A DNA stretch of 64,000 bases, from assembly GCF_900142195.1 (NCBI RefSeq), contig NZ_FRAB01000012.1, forward strand, positions 104,212-168,211, given 5' to 3'. The position numbers and the translations under genes were made by a program. The notes beneath the pieces were generated by a model, which made no database searches, was not told the origin of the DNA, and saw nothing but the letters and a program-made list of their open reading frames with translations. How positions within the stretch are numbered: position 1 is the stretch's first letter; every line of letters starts with the position of its first letter. This document shows, piece by piece, positions 21,181-34,119 of this stretch. The stretch comes from Paraburkholderia terricola (GTDB lineage: Bacteria > Pseudomonadota > Gammaproteobacteria > Burkholderiales > Burkholderiaceae).

Positions 21181-23091
21181 TCAGACTCCTTGTTTCTGCA
21201 GCGCTTGGCTGGCTTGAGTGGTGCTGGTGTGTGCATGGCCGTGCTGGTGCGCGCCGCGCTCGCCCACCATCGGGCCGAACACCGACGCGCCCTGCTCCGC
21301 GGGCGCCGCCGCCGCACGGAACACGCCGAACAGTTCGCGGCCGAAGCCGACTTCGTTTTCCGCCTGATGCCGCGGCACGGCGCCGGGCCGCGCGGCCCAT
21401 TCGGCCGCGTCGATTTCGATGTCGAGCACGCCGGCTTCCGCGTCGATCACCAGCATGTCGCCGGTGCGGACCTTGCCGATCGGGCCTTGCAGCAATGCTT
21501 CCGGCGACAGGTGAATCACCGCGGGCACCTTGCCCGAGGCGCCCGACATGCGGCCGTCGGTGACCAGGGCGACATGGAAGCCTTGATCCTGCAACACGCC
21601 GAGCAGCGGCGTCAAACGATGCAGTTCGGGCATGCCGTTTGCCCGCGCGCCCTGAAAACGCACCACGGCGATGAAGTCGCGCTTCAGCTCGCCGTTGTCG
21701 AATGCTTCCTGCACGGCTTCCTGCGAATCGAACACGATGGCCGGCGCCTTCACCTTGCGATGCTGCGCGGCCACAGCCGAAATCTTGATCACGCCGCGGC
21801 CGAGCTTGCCCTGCATCAGACGCAAGCCGCCGTCCGGCTGGAACGGCTCCTTGATGCCGCGCAGCACCGCGGTGTCCGCGCTTTCGGCCGTGCCCGGCAC
21901 CCATTGCAGCTTGCCGTCGAGCAACTTCGGCTCCTCGGTGTAGTGCTTCAGGCCCTTGCCCGCGACCGTGTTCACGTCTTCGTGCAGCAAGCCGCCTTCC
22001 AGCAGATTGCGAACGAGGAACGCGACGCCGCCGGCGGCGTGGAAATGGTTCACGTCGGCCTTGCCGTTCGGATAAATCTTGGCGAGCAGCGGCACCGCTT
22101 GCGACAGCGTGTCGAAGTCGTCCCAGTCGATCACGATGCCCGCCGCGCGCGCAATCGCCACCAAGTGCAGCGTGTGGTTGGTCGAACCGCCCGTGGCCAG
22201 CAACGCGACGATGCCGTTGACGATCGCCTTCTCGTCGATCACGTGCCCGATCGGCATGTAGTTGCCGCGCTCCACCGTCAGATCGAGCACGCGGCGCGCG
22301 GCTTGCGCAGTTAGCGCGTCGCGCAGCGGCGTGTGCGGATGCACGAACGCCGAGCCCGGCAGATGCAGGCCCATCACTTCCATCAGCATCTGGTTGCTGT
22401 TCGCGGTGCCGTAGAACGTGCAGGTGCCGTGGCTGTGATAGGCGGCGGCTTCCGCTTCGAGCAGCGCGTCGCGGCCGCACTGGCCGGTGGCGAAAAGCTG
22501 GCGTGTCTTGGCTTTCTCGTCGTTCGAGAGGCCGCTGCCCATCGGGCCGGCCGGCACGAAAATCGTCGGCAGATGGCCGAATTGCAGGGCGCCGATCAAA
22601 AGACCGGGCACGATCTTGTCGCAGATGCCGAGGCACAGCGCCGCGTCGAACATGTTGTGCGTGAGCGCGACCGCGGTGCTCATCGCGATCACCTCGCGCG
22701 AGAACAGCGACAGCTCCATGCCCGCGTTGCCTTGCGTGACGCCGTCGCACATGGCGGGCACGCCGCCCGCGAATTGCGCGACGCCGCCGTTTTCACGCGC
22801 GGCTTCCTTGATGATGTCCGGGTAGTTTTTGTACGGCGCGTGCGCCGACAGCATTTCGTTATACGACGACACGATGCCGATGTTCGGCTCGCGGATCGCC
22901 TTGATGGCGAGTTTGTCGCGGCCCTCCAGCCCGGCAAAGCCGTGAGCCAGATTCGCGCACGAGAGCGCGCCGCGCGCCGGGAACCGGCCCTGTGCCTGGT
23001 CGATGCGCGACAGATAAGCCTCGCGAGTGGGCTTGCTGCGCTCGATCACGCGTTGGGTGACCTTCAACAATTGCGAATGCGGGGAAACCAT
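21181..23091 (-). CDS. edd: 6-phosphogluconate dehydratase
   Basis: [4Fe-4S] dehydratase of the IlvD/Edd family that converts 6-phosphogluconate to KDPG. The 636-residue length is standard. Recognisable parts are [20 protein letters not shown] with a cluster cysteine, [13 protein letters not shown], and the C-terminal [15 protein letters not shown]. The start at 23091 (MVSPHSQLL) has GGAG 7-10 nt upstream; the frame runs on to 23370 but that overlaps the promoter. The candidate promoter at 23190-23218 contains a HexR-type box. Confidence 0.96.
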   Translation of the reverse strand: MVSPHSQLLKVTQRVIERSKPTREAYLSRIDQAQGRFPARGALSCANLAHGFAGLEGRDKLAIKAIREPNIGIVSSYNEMLSAHAPYKNYPDIIKEAARENGGVAQFAGGVPAMCDGVTQGNAGMELSLFSREVIAMSTAVALTHNMFDAALCLGICDKIVPGLLIGALQFGHLPTIFVPAGPMGSGLSNDEKAKTRQLFATGQCGRDALLEAEAAAYHSHGTCTFYGTANSNQMLMEVMGLHLPGSAFVHPHTPLRDALTAQAARRVLDLTVERGNYMPIGHVIDEKAIVNGIVALLATGGSTNHTLHLVAIARAAGIVIDWDDFDTLSQAVPLLAKIYPNGKADVNHFHAAGGVAFLVRNLLEGGLLHEDVNTVAGKGLKHYTEEPKLLDGKLQWVPGTAESADTAVLRGIKEPFQPDGGLRLMQGKLGRGVIKISAVAAQHRKVKAPAIVFDSQEAVQEAFDNGELKRDFIAVVRFQGARANGMPELHRLTPLLGVLQDQGFHVALVTDGRMSGASGKVPAVIHLSPEALLQGPIGKVRTGDMLVIDAEAGVLDIEIDAAEWAARPGAVPRHQAENEVGFGRELFGVFRAAAAPAEQGASVFGPMVGERGAHQHGHAHTSTTQASQALQKQGV

Positions 23092-23189
23092 CGGAACTCC
23101 TTCTTCGCTGGCTAAAGACGACTTGCGGGCGTTGCACGCACTATGCCAGGCAGGTATCGCGGGGGATGTCGGATCAGTCGACGACGCCA

Positions 23190-23218
23190 ATGTTAGTAGA
23201 AAAACTACACGGTCGCAA
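23190..23218 (-). promoter_or_regulatory. edd promoter with a HexR-type box in the spacer
   Basis: On the minus strand TTGCGA (23213-23218), a 17-bp spacer, then TAACAT (23190-23195). The spacer contains the inverted repeat GTAG-N5-CTAC (23196-23208), extended to CTACA on one side. This is close to the TGTAAT-N-ATTACA-type site known for HexR, so binding here would block RNA polymerase. The promoter match is moderate (4/6 in each hexamer); the palindrome is clear. Confidence 0.6.
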
Positions 23219-23299
23219 TCGCGAGTCGTGCTGCGCTGCGGCATCGCCGAACCGCCCGTCTCGGCCTGCTGGCTTGGGTTGGGCGCTGCGCCTGCGAAC

Positions 23300-23316
23300 C
23301 TAGGGATTACACCTAG
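23300..23316. repeat. Inverted repeat CTAGG-N7-CCTAG upstream of hexR
   Basis: A perfect 5-7-5 dyad, CTAGG-GATTACA-CCTAG, centred about 86 bp before the regulator start and between the two HexR-type boxes. It could be a second regulator site; no family match is evident to me. Confidence 0.4.
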
Positions 23317-23325
23317 ACCCGAATA

Positions 23326-23362
23326 TGTAGTTTTTGTACCTTGTTTGGCAATCAGATATAGT
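23326..23362 (+). promoter_or_regulatory. hexR promoter overlapped by a HexR-type box
   Basis: TTGTAC (23334-23339), a 17-bp spacer, and TATAGT (23357-23362) precede the regulator gene by 33 bp. The sequence TGTAG-TTTTT-GTAC (23326-23339) covers the -35 and matches the box in the edd promoter (TGTAG-TTTTT-CTAC when read on that strand). This suggests negative autoregulation of the regulator. Confidence 0.6.
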
Positions 23363-23395
23363 CCACGCATTCCTCAGCATAGTGCGAGTTTTACG

Positions 23396-24241
23396 ATGAT
23401 GCTGTCCCAAGTGGAAGAGATGCGCGATCAGTTGCGCCCATCCGAGCGCAAGCTGGCCGACTACGTGATCGAGTCGCCCCGCGAGGTGCTCGATCTGTCG
23501 ATGACGGAAGTCGCCGCGCGTGCCGGCGTGAGCCAGCCGACCATCGCGCGTTTCTGTCACGCGCTCGGCTTCTCGGGGTTTCGCGAGTTCAAGATCCGGC
23601 TCGCGCAGGGCATTGCGTCAGGCGTGCCGACCGTCTATCGGGACGTGCGGCCGGACGAAGGCGCGCCGGGGCTCATCGCGAAGGTCTTCGACCGAACCAT
23701 CGGCACGCTGATCCAGGTGCGCAACAGCCTGTCGCCGGATAGCGTCGAAGCGGCCGTCGAATTGCTGGCGAACGCGGCGCGCATCGAGTTCTACGGGGCG
23801 GGCGGCTCGGGCATTGCCGCGCAGGACATTCAGCACAAGTTCTTCCGGCTCGGCATGCCGAGCGTCGCTTACTCCGACCCGCACACCTATTCGATGTCGG
23901 CGGCGCTGCTCGGTCCCGGCGACGTGGTGGTGGCGGTTTCCAACACGGGCCGGACCCGCGACATCATCGAAGCCGCGCGCTCGGCGCTGGCTCGCGGCGC
24001 GAAGGTGATCGCGATCACGCATGGCAATTCGCCGCTGGCGCGGGTCGCGACGATCTGCCTGTTCTCGAACGTCGTGGAGGAAACCGACGTGTTCTCGCCG
24101 ATGACATCGCGCATGTCGCATCTGGCGATCGGCGACATTCTGGCGGTCGGCGTCGCGCTCAAGCGTGGACCCGATCTGGTGGAGCGGGTGGGGCAGGCGA
24201 AAGGGGTGATCGCCCGATTGAGGATCGATGGGGAGGTTTGA
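23396..24241 (+). CDS. hexR: HexR-type MurR/RpiR family regulator
   Basis: A 281-residue regulator with an N-terminal RpiR helix-turn-helix (about 1-80, containing SMTEVAARAGVSQPTIARFCHALG) and a C-terminal SIS sugar-phosphate-binding domain (about 125-265, with EFYGAGGSGIAAQDIQHKF). In proteobacteria HexR represses Entner-Doudoroff genes and is released by KDPG. Its position, divergent from edd across a 304-bp region with two matching palindromic boxes, supports that role. The start could be either of two adjacent ATGs (23396, 23399). Confidence 0.88.
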   Translation: MMLSQVEEMRDQLRPSERKLADYVIESPREVLDLSMTEVAARAGVSQPTIARFCHALGFSGFREFKIRLAQGIASGVPTVYRDVRPDEGAPGLIAKVFDRTIGTLIQVRNSLSPDSVEAAVELLANAARIEFYGAGGSGIAAQDIQHKFFRLGMPSVAYSDPHTYSMSAALLGPGDVVVAVSNTGRTRDIIEAARSALARGAKVIAITHGNSPLARVATICLFSNVVEETDVFSPMTSRMSHLAIGDILAVGVALKRGPDLVERVGQAKGVIARLRIDGEV

Positions 24242-24261
24242 GCGACCGGGTCCGAAGGTTC

Positions 24262-24678
24262 TCAGAACGGCTTGATCACCACCAACGCGACCGCTGCCAG
24301 CATCCCCAGTACCGGCAGCTCATTGAACAGCCGATACCACTTGTCCGTCCGCCGATTCTCGCCGCGCTCGAACCTGCGCAGCAGCACGCCGCAATACGCG
24401 TGATAAACGATGAGCAGCAGCACCACGCCCACCTTCGCGTGAATCCAGCCCTGCCCGCGCCCGATTCCCACCGCGAGCCACAACCACAGCCCGCACGCGA
24501 GCGCCGGCACCGCGATAAACGTCATGAAGCGAAACAGCTTGCGCGCCATCGTCAACAGTCGCGCCGTCGCGGCGGGCTCCGTTTCCATCGCCAGGTTGAC
24601 GAAGATGCGCGGCAGATAGAACAGGCCGGCAAACCAGGAAGCAATCAGGACGATGTGAAACGTTTTTACCCAAAGCAT
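24262..24678 (-). CDS. hemJ: HemJ/CopD-type membrane protein (protoporphyrinogen oxidase HemJ)
   Basis: A 138-residue inner-membrane protein with about four helices matching the UPF0093/HemJ family, which oxidises protoporphyrinogen IX in haem synthesis in many proteobacteria lacking HemG/HemY. Conserved features are His8 and the segment SWFAGLFYLPRIFVNLA, plus His78 or thereabouts in GWIHAKVGVVLLL. Such proteins are sometimes labelled CopD, so the haem role is by family. It is convergent with hexR (20-bp gap) and lies downstream of proA on the same strand, 106 bp away. Confidence 0.85.
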   Translation of the reverse strand: MLWVKTFHIVLIASWFAGLFYLPRIFVNLAMETEPAATARLLTMARKLFRFMTFIAVPALACGLWLWLAVGIGRGQGWIHAKVGVVLLLIVYHAYCGVLLRRFERGENRRTDKWYRLFNELPVLGMLAAVALVVIKPF

Positions 24679-24784
24679 CGGCGGTCCTTGTCGTTCGTAT
24701 AACGCGTTGGCGCGAAAAGAAGCGCGCTCGGCGGCGCGCTTGTGGTTGTGCTTGTGCGGAGAAACCGGGGCGGCGGCGCGGTTT

Positions 24785-26056
24785 TTATTGCCGCCCTTCG
24801 CCGTGCCCCAGCACGATGTATTTGAGCGACGTCAGCCCTTCGAGCCCCACCGGTCCGCGCGCGTGCAGCTTGTCGTTCGAAATGCCGATTTCCGCGCCCA
24901 ACCCGAATTCGAAGCCGTCCGCGAAACGCGTTGACGCGTTCACCATCACGCTCGCCGAATCCACTTCGCGCAGGAAGCGCATTGCGCGGTCGTGGTCTTC
25001 CGTGACGATCGCGTCGGTGTGCTGCGAGCTGTACTCGTTGATATGTTCGATCGCCGCGTCGACGCCGTCGACCACCTTGATCGCCAGCACCGGCGCGAGG
25101 TATTCGGTGCGCCAGTCTTCCTCGGTGGCATCGACCAGCGGGCCGATGCCGGCTTCCGCCAACACCGCGCGCGCCGCGGCATCCACCCGCAGTTCGACTT
25201 CCTTGCCGCGGTACAGCTTGCCAAGCGGCGGCAGCACTTCGGCCGCGATACCGCGCGCCACCAGCAGCGTTTCCATCGTGTTGCAGGTGCCGTAGCGGTG
25301 CGTCTTCGCGTTATCGCAGACGGTCAGCGCCTTGGCAAGATCGGCGCGATCGTCGACATACACGTGGCAGATGCCGTCGAGGTGCTTGATCATCGGCACG
25401 CGCGCTTCGTTCATCAGGCGCTCGATCAGGCTCTTGCCGCCGCGCGGCACGATCACGTCGACGTATTCGGTCATCGTGATGAGCTTGCCCACCGCGGCGC
25501 GGTCGGAGGTGGCCACCACCTGCACCGCGTCCGGCGGCAAACCGGCCGCCGCCAACCCTTCGCCGATCAGCTTCGCCAGCGCGGTGTTGCATTCGAGTGC
25601 CTCGGAACCGCCACGCAGGATCGTCGCGTTGCCCGATTTCAGGCAGAGCGCGGCGGCGTCGATCGTCACGTTGGGCCGCGATTCGTAGATGATGCCGATC
25701 ACCCCCAGCGGCACGCGCATCTGGCCGACCTGGATGCCGCTCGGCCGGTACTTCAGATTGCTGATTTCGCCGATCGGATCGGCGAGCGCGGCGACTTGCC
25801 GCAAGCCTTCGACCATCGTCTTCAACGCCTTGTCCGACAGCGTGAGGCGATCGATGAAAGCGGCGTCGAGACCCTTTTCGCGTGCACGGGCGACGTCGCG
25901 CGCATTGGCTTGCTTCAGCAACGCGGCGTCACGTTCGATCGCCTCGGCGACGGCGGCAAGCGCGGCGTTCCTGGCCGCCGTCGACGCCCGCGCCATCGCC
26001 CGCGAAGCGTGGCGGGCGCGGCGGCCGAGGTCGGTCATGTACTGGTCGATATCCAT
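24785..26056 (-). CDS. proA: Gamma-glutamyl phosphate reductase
   Basis: Second step of proline synthesis: NADPH-dependent reduction of glutamyl-5-phosphate to the semialdehyde. The 423-residue aldehyde-dehydrogenase-fold protein has the catalytic Cys258 in [14 protein letters not shown] and the cofactor-region segment [25 protein letters not shown] at 26056 is taken as start; ten further codons are open upstream. It follows holA on the same strand after 236 bp. No proB is in the window. Confidence 0.97.
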   Translation of the reverse strand: MDIDQYMTDLGRRARHASRAMARASTAARNAALAAVAEAIERDAALLKQANARDVARAREKGLDAAFIDRLTLSDKALKTMVEGLRQVAALADPIGEISNLKYRPSGIQVGQMRVPLGVIGIIYESRPNVTIDAAALCLKSGNATILRGGSEALECNTALAKLIGEGLAAAGLPPDAVQVVATSDRAAVGKLITMTEYVDVIVPRGGKSLIERLMNEARVPMIKHLDGICHVYVDDRADLAKALTVCDNAKTHRYGTCNTMETLLVARGIAAEVLPPLGKLYRGKEVELRVDAAARAVLAEAGIGPLVDATEEDWRTEYLAPVLAIKVVDGVDAAIEHINEYSSQHTDAIVTEDHDRAMRFLREVDSASVMVNASTRFADGFEFGLGAEIGISNDKLHARGPVGLEGLTSLKYIVLGHGEGRQ

Positions 26057-26292
26057 GGTGATTCTCGTGGTGCCGCGCACGTTCACGTGCGGCGGACGGG
26101 CAGAATTAGCGAAAGATCAAACGATTGTAAGTCGGGCGGCGGTGCTTTGCTTGCGCCACCGAACGGGAATGCGGGGGACTTCATATTGCGCCGCCTGGGC
26201 GTGGGAGCGATGCAAGCGATCAGTGCCCGGCATCGGCAGCGGAATCCGCTCACCTTCACCGCTCGCCGAGTCAGCGCGCGAGCCAGGCCCAA

Positions 26293-27414
26293 TCAGCCGG
26301 GCCTTCGCCCCGGCGCAACCGCCGAGGTGCGAGGTCGCGGCGGCGGCACAGGCGCCGCTTTTGCCGGCGACGCCACCGTCATGGCCAGTTCGAACAGTCC
26401 GTTCCACGGATCGGGCGGCGGGTCGTTGCGATGATTGCCCGGCGTGCCGCCCGACAAACCCTTCACTTGCCGGTCGAGGCGCGCCGCCAACGCGAGCGCC
26501 TTCTCTAGCGCGCCTTCGGTGACGCGCGACAACGCCGGCCCGATCAGCCGCTCACGCGGGCCCCACACGCGGTTCTCGCGCACCAGCATCGCGAGCGGCT
26601 TGCCGGCCGCGACACCGCGCTTGATTCGCAGCAGCGTGCGCACTTCTTCCACGACCGCCCACAACACCAGCACCGCGGCCTCGCCTTCGCCGCGCAGACC
26701 GTCGAGCATGCGCGTCAAGCGGCCGACGTCGCCCGCGAGCATCGCTTCGTTCAATTTGAAAACGTCGTAACGCGCGACGTTCAGCACGGCGTCCTGAACC
26801 TGCTCGAAACTCAGCGACCCGGCCGGATACAGCAAGCCCAGCTTCTGGATTTCCTGATGCGCGGCGAGCAGATTACCTTCCACGCGCTCGGCGATGAACG
26901 CGAGCGCGCGCCGCCCTTCCTCGCCTGCGGCCACTCGCTGCCCTTGAGCAGCGAGCCGCTGCCCCACCCAATTCGGCAACTGCGCGCGCTCGACGGGATC
27001 GATCTTCAACGCGACGCCGGCTTCGGCCAACGCCGTGAACCACCCCGACTTCTGCGTGGCCGCGTCGAGCCGCGGCAGTGTGATCATCGTCAGGACGTCA
27101 TCGTTGACGGCGGCGGCAAGCGCCTTCAGCGCGTCGGCGCCTTCCTTGCCGGGCTTGCCCGACGGAATGCGCAACTCGACCAGTTGACGGTCGCCGAACA
27201 ACGACATCGACTGGCTCGCGCCGAGCAGCGAACTCCAGTCGAAACCCCGCTCGACGGTGAACACCGAGCGGTCCGTGAAGCCGGCCGCACGCGCGGTGGC
27301 GCGAATCCGGTCGCACGCTTCCTGCGCGAGCAGGTGCTCGTCGCCGTACACGACGTAGAGGCCGGCGAGTCCCTTGGCGAGATGCGCTTCGAGCGCGTCA
27401 AGTCGGAGTTGCAT
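26293..27414 (-). CDS. holA: DNA polymerase III, delta subunit
   Basis: HolA opens the beta sliding clamp during loading by the clamp-loader complex. The 373-residue protein starts with MQLRLDALEAHLAKGLAGLYVVYGDEHLL, typical of bacterial delta, and has the three-domain length of the family (about 340) plus a C-terminal Pro/Ala/Arg-rich tail of roughly 30 residues that is probably disordered. It follows lptE by 54 bp, an arrangement conserved from E. coli (leuS-lptE-holA). Confidence 0.94.
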   Translation of the reverse strand: MQLRLDALEAHLAKGLAGLYVVYGDEHLLAQEACDRIRATARAAGFTDRSVFTVERGFDWSSLLGASQSMSLFGDRQLVELRIPSGKPGKEGADALKALAAAVNDDVLTMITLPRLDAATQKSGWFTALAEAGVALKIDPVERAQLPNWVGQRLAAQGQRVAAGEEGRRALAFIAERVEGNLLAAHQEIQKLGLLYPAGSLSFEQVQDAVLNVARYDVFKLNEAMLAGDVGRLTRMLDGLRGEGEAAVLVLWAVVEEVRTLLRIKRGVAAGKPLAMLVRENRVWGPRERLIGPALSRVTEGALEKALALAARLDRQVKGLSGGTPGNHRNDPPPDPWNGLFELAMTVASPAKAAPVPPPRPRTSAVAPGRRPG

Positions 27415-27468
27415 GGCTACCGATGGGCGAGGTTGAACAGGTGCGGCAAGTGAATCGAAATACGACGC

Positions 27469-28020
27469 TCACAGCGGCGGCGGCGGCAACGGCGCGCGCG
27501 GCGCAACCGCCGGCGCTTCCTGACCCGGCGCGGGATGCAGCGACTTCACGATCTCGAGACGCCGCGTGAGCTGGTCGATCGCGTCGTTCTCCATGTCGGC
27601 GAAAAGAATGTCGGACTCAGCCGCCTTCGCCTGCGAATACTGGTCGCTATAGGTCATCGCCCGGTTCAGCGCGATCACGCTCGGCGGAATCAGGATCGTG
27701 CCGTCCTTGCCGGTCAGCGTGTAATTCATCGAGAGATTCAATTGATACTCCGCGACGACACCCAGCGAGTTGAGCGTCAGCGTGCTGATGCCGCGGTTCT
27801 CCGAGATCAGCAGCGTTGCGTCGGCATTCGCGGGCGACTTGACCACCACCGTGTCGCTGCCGCCTTGCACCATGCGCGTAAGCCGCGCGCCCGCCGCGGC
27901 CGAACCGCCGGAGATATAGAGACGTTTGAACGCGTAGTCCTGCTGGCCGCGCAGTTGGAAGCCGCAGGCGGACAACATCAGCACGCTGCACGCCAGCGTC
28001 AATAACGATCTGCGAGTCAC
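27469..28020 (-). CDS. lptE: LPS-assembly lipoprotein LptE
   Basis: Outer-membrane lipoprotein that plugs the LptD barrel and helps insert lipopolysaccharide. The 183-residue precursor has a lipoprotein signal with lipobox LSAC and lipidated Cys19, then GFQLRGQQDYAFKRLYI, a characteristic LptE start. The C-terminus is Pro-rich (APRAPLPPPPL). It lies between leuS and holA, the conserved proteobacterial order, and probably belongs to that transcript. Confidence 0.93.
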   Translation of the reverse strand: MTRRSLLTLACSVLMLSACGFQLRGQQDYAFKRLYISGGSAAAGARLTRMVQGGSDTVVVKSPANADATLLISENRGISTLTLNSLGVVAEYQLNLSMNYTLTGKDGTILIPPSVIALNRAMTYSDQYSQAKAAESDILFADMENDAIDQLTRRLEIVKSLHPAPGQEAPAVAPRAPLPPPPL

Positions 28021-28174
28021 ATTGGCTCCTGGTTCGCAGTAGATTCCGCAGCGAGGACAAGCGCCGCCGCATGTGGCGGCGTCCTGCCTGCTGTCGTGTC
28101 TTGATGGATCTTCACGAGAAAACGCCGGGCCGCCCCAAGGTTTTCCGCTCCGCGCGAAGTTTCCCTGGAGGCGC

Positions 28175-31343
<3,169 letters not shown>

Positions 31344-31370
31344 GTCGCCTCTTTCGCGTGAGCAACGCGC

Positions 31371-32081
31371 TTAGTGAGTCGGAGCCTGCCGGGCCCGCGG
31401 CGCGGTGTGGGCCTGCTCGACGGGCGCGCACACGTATGCGTGCAGATCGTGCGCGAAGCCGTCGAGTTCCTCCGACAATTGCCGCACGAGGCGCCCGAGC
31501 ACGTTATACGCAAGCACGGCGGGAATCGCGACCACGAGGCCGAACGCGGTCATGATGAGCGCCTCGCCCACCGGACCGGCGACGTTCTCGATTTGCGCCT
31601 GGCCGCTCGCCGCAATGCTGCCGAGCGCGTGATAGATACCCCAGACGGTGCCAAGGAGGCCGACGAAGGGCGCCGTGCTGCCCACCGAGGCCAATAGCAC
31701 CTGACCGAATTCGAGCCGCCGCTGCGACGCATTGAGCGCCTGGCGCAACGCCCGCAGCACCCGTTCGCCGCGCTCGACGCGGGCGAGCAGCGCACCCGGA
31801 ATGTCCACTTCGGACGCATGCAGGGCCGCCTCGGCGAGCGGCGTGAAGACACGCTCACGGTCCACGCGCTTCAACGCCGCGACACCCTCGGAGAGCGTGG
31901 GCGCCTGCCAGAATTGCGCGATGGCGCGCGCCGCCTGCCGTTTCGCGCGGGTGAGAATCCAGCTCTTGACGATCAGAAAACACCAGCTCGCAATCGACAT
32001 GGCCAGCAGCACATAAGCGACGCCATGCGTGATCGCGTCACTGGTTTGCAGGTAATGGATGATGCCGCTGCTGCCTGCCAT
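31371..32081 (-). CDS. exbB: ExbB/TolQ/MotA family proton channel protein
   Basis: A 236-residue inner-membrane protein with three transmembrane regions: one near the N-terminus (VAYVLLAMSIASWCFLIV) and two after a cytoplasmic loop, including FVGLLGTVWGIYHALGSIA, the family hallmark. It forms the pentameric channel around an ExbD dimer. The ATG at 32081 has GAGG 4-7 nt upstream. dapB ends 71 bp upstream on the same strand and exbD follows. Confidence 0.92.
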   Translation of the reverse strand: MAGSSGIIHYLQTSDAITHGVAYVLLAMSIASWCFLIVKSWILTRAKRQAARAIAQFWQAPTLSEGVAALKRVDRERVFTPLAEAALHASEVDIPGALLARVERGERVLRALRQALNASQRRLEFGQVLLASVGSTAPFVGLLGTVWGIYHALGSIAASGQAQIENVAGPVGEALIMTAFGLVVAIPAVLAYNVLGRLVRQLSEELDGFAHDLHAYVCAPVEQAHTAPRARQAPTH

Positions 32082-32152
32082 CTGACCTCGCCGTGGAAAG
32101 TGATTCGAGGGACGCGAACGGGCGCCGCGGCCCGGCGCGCCCGGACAGACGC

Positions 32153-32950
32153 TCAACGCAGGCCGAGTACGTCCTGCATGTCGAAGAAACCGGTTTTGTG
32201 GCCTGCGAGAAAACGCACGGCACGAAGCGCGCCTTGTGCATACGACAAACGGCTCGCCGATTTGTGCGTGATTTCGATGCGCTCGCCGATGCCCGCGAAC
32301 AACACCGTATGGTCGCCGACAATGTCGCCGCCGCGAATCGCCGAGAAGCCGATGGTGGACGGATCGCGTTCGCCGGTCACGCCTTCGCGGCCGTACACCG
32401 CGCAGTCGTCGAGATTGCGGCCGAGCGCGTTGGCGATTACTTCGCCCATGGTCAGCGCCGTGCCCGACGGCGCGTCGACCTTGTGACGGTGATGCGCCTC
32501 GATGATTTCGATGTCGTAGCCGGTCGCGAAATGCCTGGCGGCGTATTCGAGCAACTTCAGCGTGACGTTCACGCCGACGCTCATGTTCGACGCGAACATG
32601 ATGGCGATCTTGTCCGCCGCGGCGCGCAATTGCGCTTTCTGCTCGTTGTCGAACCCGGTCGTGCCGATCACCATTTTCACGTTGTGGCGCTGCGCCGCTT
32701 CGAGATGGACCAGCGTGCCTTCGGGACGCGTGAAGTCGATCAGGTAGTCGGATTTGGCGAATACGCTTTCGATGTCGTCGGTGAGCGCAACGCCCGTCTG
32801 TTTGCCGACCAACGCGCCGGCGTCCTGACCGAGTTGCGGGGAACCCGCACGGTCGAGCGCGCCCGAGAGCGTGACTTCAGGATCGTTAAGGACGGTTTCG
32901 ATGAGCATGCGGCCCATACGGCCCGATGCGCCAGCAATGGCAATTTTCAT
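32153..32950 (-). CDS. dapB: 4-hydroxy-tetrahydrodipicolinate reductase
   Basis: NAD(P)H-dependent reduction step of the diaminopimelate/lysine pathway. The 265-residue protein starts [14 protein letters not shown] with the nucleotide-binding GxxGxxG. It has the catalytic-region motif [15 protein letters not shown] and the interdomain segment GTTGFDNEQ. The upstream in-frame extension is not conserved-looking; the ATG at 32950 is chosen. Its strand neighbours are bamE upstream and exbBD downstream. Confidence 0.97.
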   Translation of the reverse strand: MKIAIAGASGRMGRMLIETVLNDPEVTLSGALDRAGSPQLGQDAGALVGKQTGVALTDDIESVFAKSDYLIDFTRPEGTLVHLEAAQRHNVKMVIGTTGFDNEQKAQLRAAADKIAIMFASNMSVGVNVTLKLLEYAARHFATGYDIEIIEAHHRHKVDAPSGTALTMGEVIANALGRNLDDCAVYGREGVTGERDPSTIGFSAIRGGDIVGDHTVLFAGIGERIEITHKSASRLSYAQGALRAVRFLAGHKTGFFDMQDVLGLR

Positions 32951-33139
32951 GGCTACGAGGGTTCGAAAAGGCAAAACCCGGCAAGTGCGGGAGAAAGCGG
33001 CGCCGGGCAGCACGCACCGGCGCCGCGCATCATGGGAAAGCGGAGAATCTGGCGGGCGCCACGCAGGGCGCCCTTGCCGTGACGCGGCACGCGTTCGCCA
33101 CGCCCGCGCCGTATTCATCTTAAAACACCGACCGCCTGG

Positions 33140-33961
33140 TTACTCGCTCGTTCCCGAAGTCGACGGAGTAGTCAGCGGCGCGCTGTTGCCCGTTTGCGAG
33201 CCAGTCGGTCCCACCGGATTGCTCTGCGCGCCCTGCGCCTGCGGAGGCGGCGGACGGTGGAACTGGAACTGCGGCTGACCCGGGGCCGTCGGGCCCTGTG
33301 GCGGTACGCCGCCGGCGTTCGGGGTCGGCGCGGTGGAACGCACGGAAGACCGCGTATTGCCGGACGGCGATTGCACCGCATTGGTCGCACGATTGGCCGC
33401 TTGCGCGGCTTCCGCATTGGCGTCCGTGGACGGTGCGGTTACCGCGGCAGCGCCCTCGACAGACGGCGAACGCACCGTGTCCACCGCGATCGGCGCCGCT
33501 GCGGCCGCCACCGGCGCGCTCGCGCCGCCGGCACTGCTGGCTACGTTCGGCGCAGCGGCCTTTTTGCCGCGCCTGTCGCCGTCGATCTCAGCCAGCAATT
33601 CGAGGTTGGACGGCAGGTCCTCGCCGCCCGACCAACTGGCGACGCGGTCGCCCGCGAACATGACCACGAAGTCGCGCTGCTGCACGACGTTCGTCGAACC
33701 GCGCTTGAAATAGAACACGTAGTCCCAACGATCCGCGTGGAACATGTCGGCCAGGAGGGGCGTGCCGAGAATCTGCCGCACCTGCGCGCGGGACATGCCG
33801 ACCTGCATCTGCGAAGCCGCTTCTTTCGAGACAAAATTGCCTTGCACCACCGTAATGCGATACGGGGTAATGCTTTGCGCAATGCGCTGCGTCAGACTGT
33901 CGTAAGTGGAACATCCGGCAAGAACCGCGACAGTCGCAACAGCGATCAAGGTACCCCGCAT
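33140..33961 (-). CDS. bamE: Outer-membrane assembly lipoprotein BamE with long C-terminal tail
   Basis: Component of the BAM machine that inserts beta-barrel proteins. Started at 33961 (GGGGAG nearby) the precursor is 273 residues with lipobox LAGC and lipidated Cys17. The SmpA/OmlA domain follows (about 25-110: QGNFVSKEAASQMQVGMSRAQVRQILGTPL, then DRWDYVFYFKRG). The domain is normal but the remaining 150 or so residues are Ala/Pro/Ser/Thr/Gln-rich low complexity, while E. coli BamE is only 113 residues. An upstream ATG (34000) would add 13 residues. It is divergent from fur. Confidence 0.92.
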   Translation of the reverse strand: MRGTLIAVATVAVLAGCSTYDSLTQRIAQSITPYRITVVQGNFVSKEAASQMQVGMSRAQVRQILGTPLLADMFHADRWDYVFYFKRGSTNVVQQRDFVVMFAGDRVASWSGGEDLPSNLELLAEIDGDRRGKKAAAPNVASSAGGASAPVAAAAAPIAVDTVRSPSVEGAAAVTAPSTDANAEAAQAANRATNAVQSPSGNTRSSVRSTAPTPNAGGVPPQGPTAPGQPQFQFHRPPPPQAQGAQSNPVGPTGSQTGNSAPLTTPSTSGTSE

Positions 33962-34054
33962 GCGGCTCCCCCGGTAGATCAATTGAGATTTTGAAATCAT
34001 TTCACTCACCGTGCGGGCCCGCTGACGAGCCGCGCGAGTTTCATTCCATCGAAG

Positions 34055-34084
34055 ATGACCAGAACGGCAAAAACACATTACTAT
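34055..34084 (+). promoter_or_regulatory. Candidate fur promoter
   Basis: ATGACC (34055-34060), 18 bp, TACTAT (34079-34084), followed about 35 bp later by the fur ATG. The -10 is good and the -35 moderate. No clear Fur box was recognised in the bamE-fur intergenic region. Confidence 0.45.
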
Positions 34085-34119
34085 GAGAGCCCAGCATTGT
34101 ACTCTAGGGATCCCTTGCC

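Noticed and set aside
24720..24741. AAGCGCGC/GCGCGCTT hairpin between proA and hemJ as a terminator
   Set aside because: The 8-bp stem has no T-run on either strand and the surrounding sequence is full of similar GC dyads, so no function is supported.
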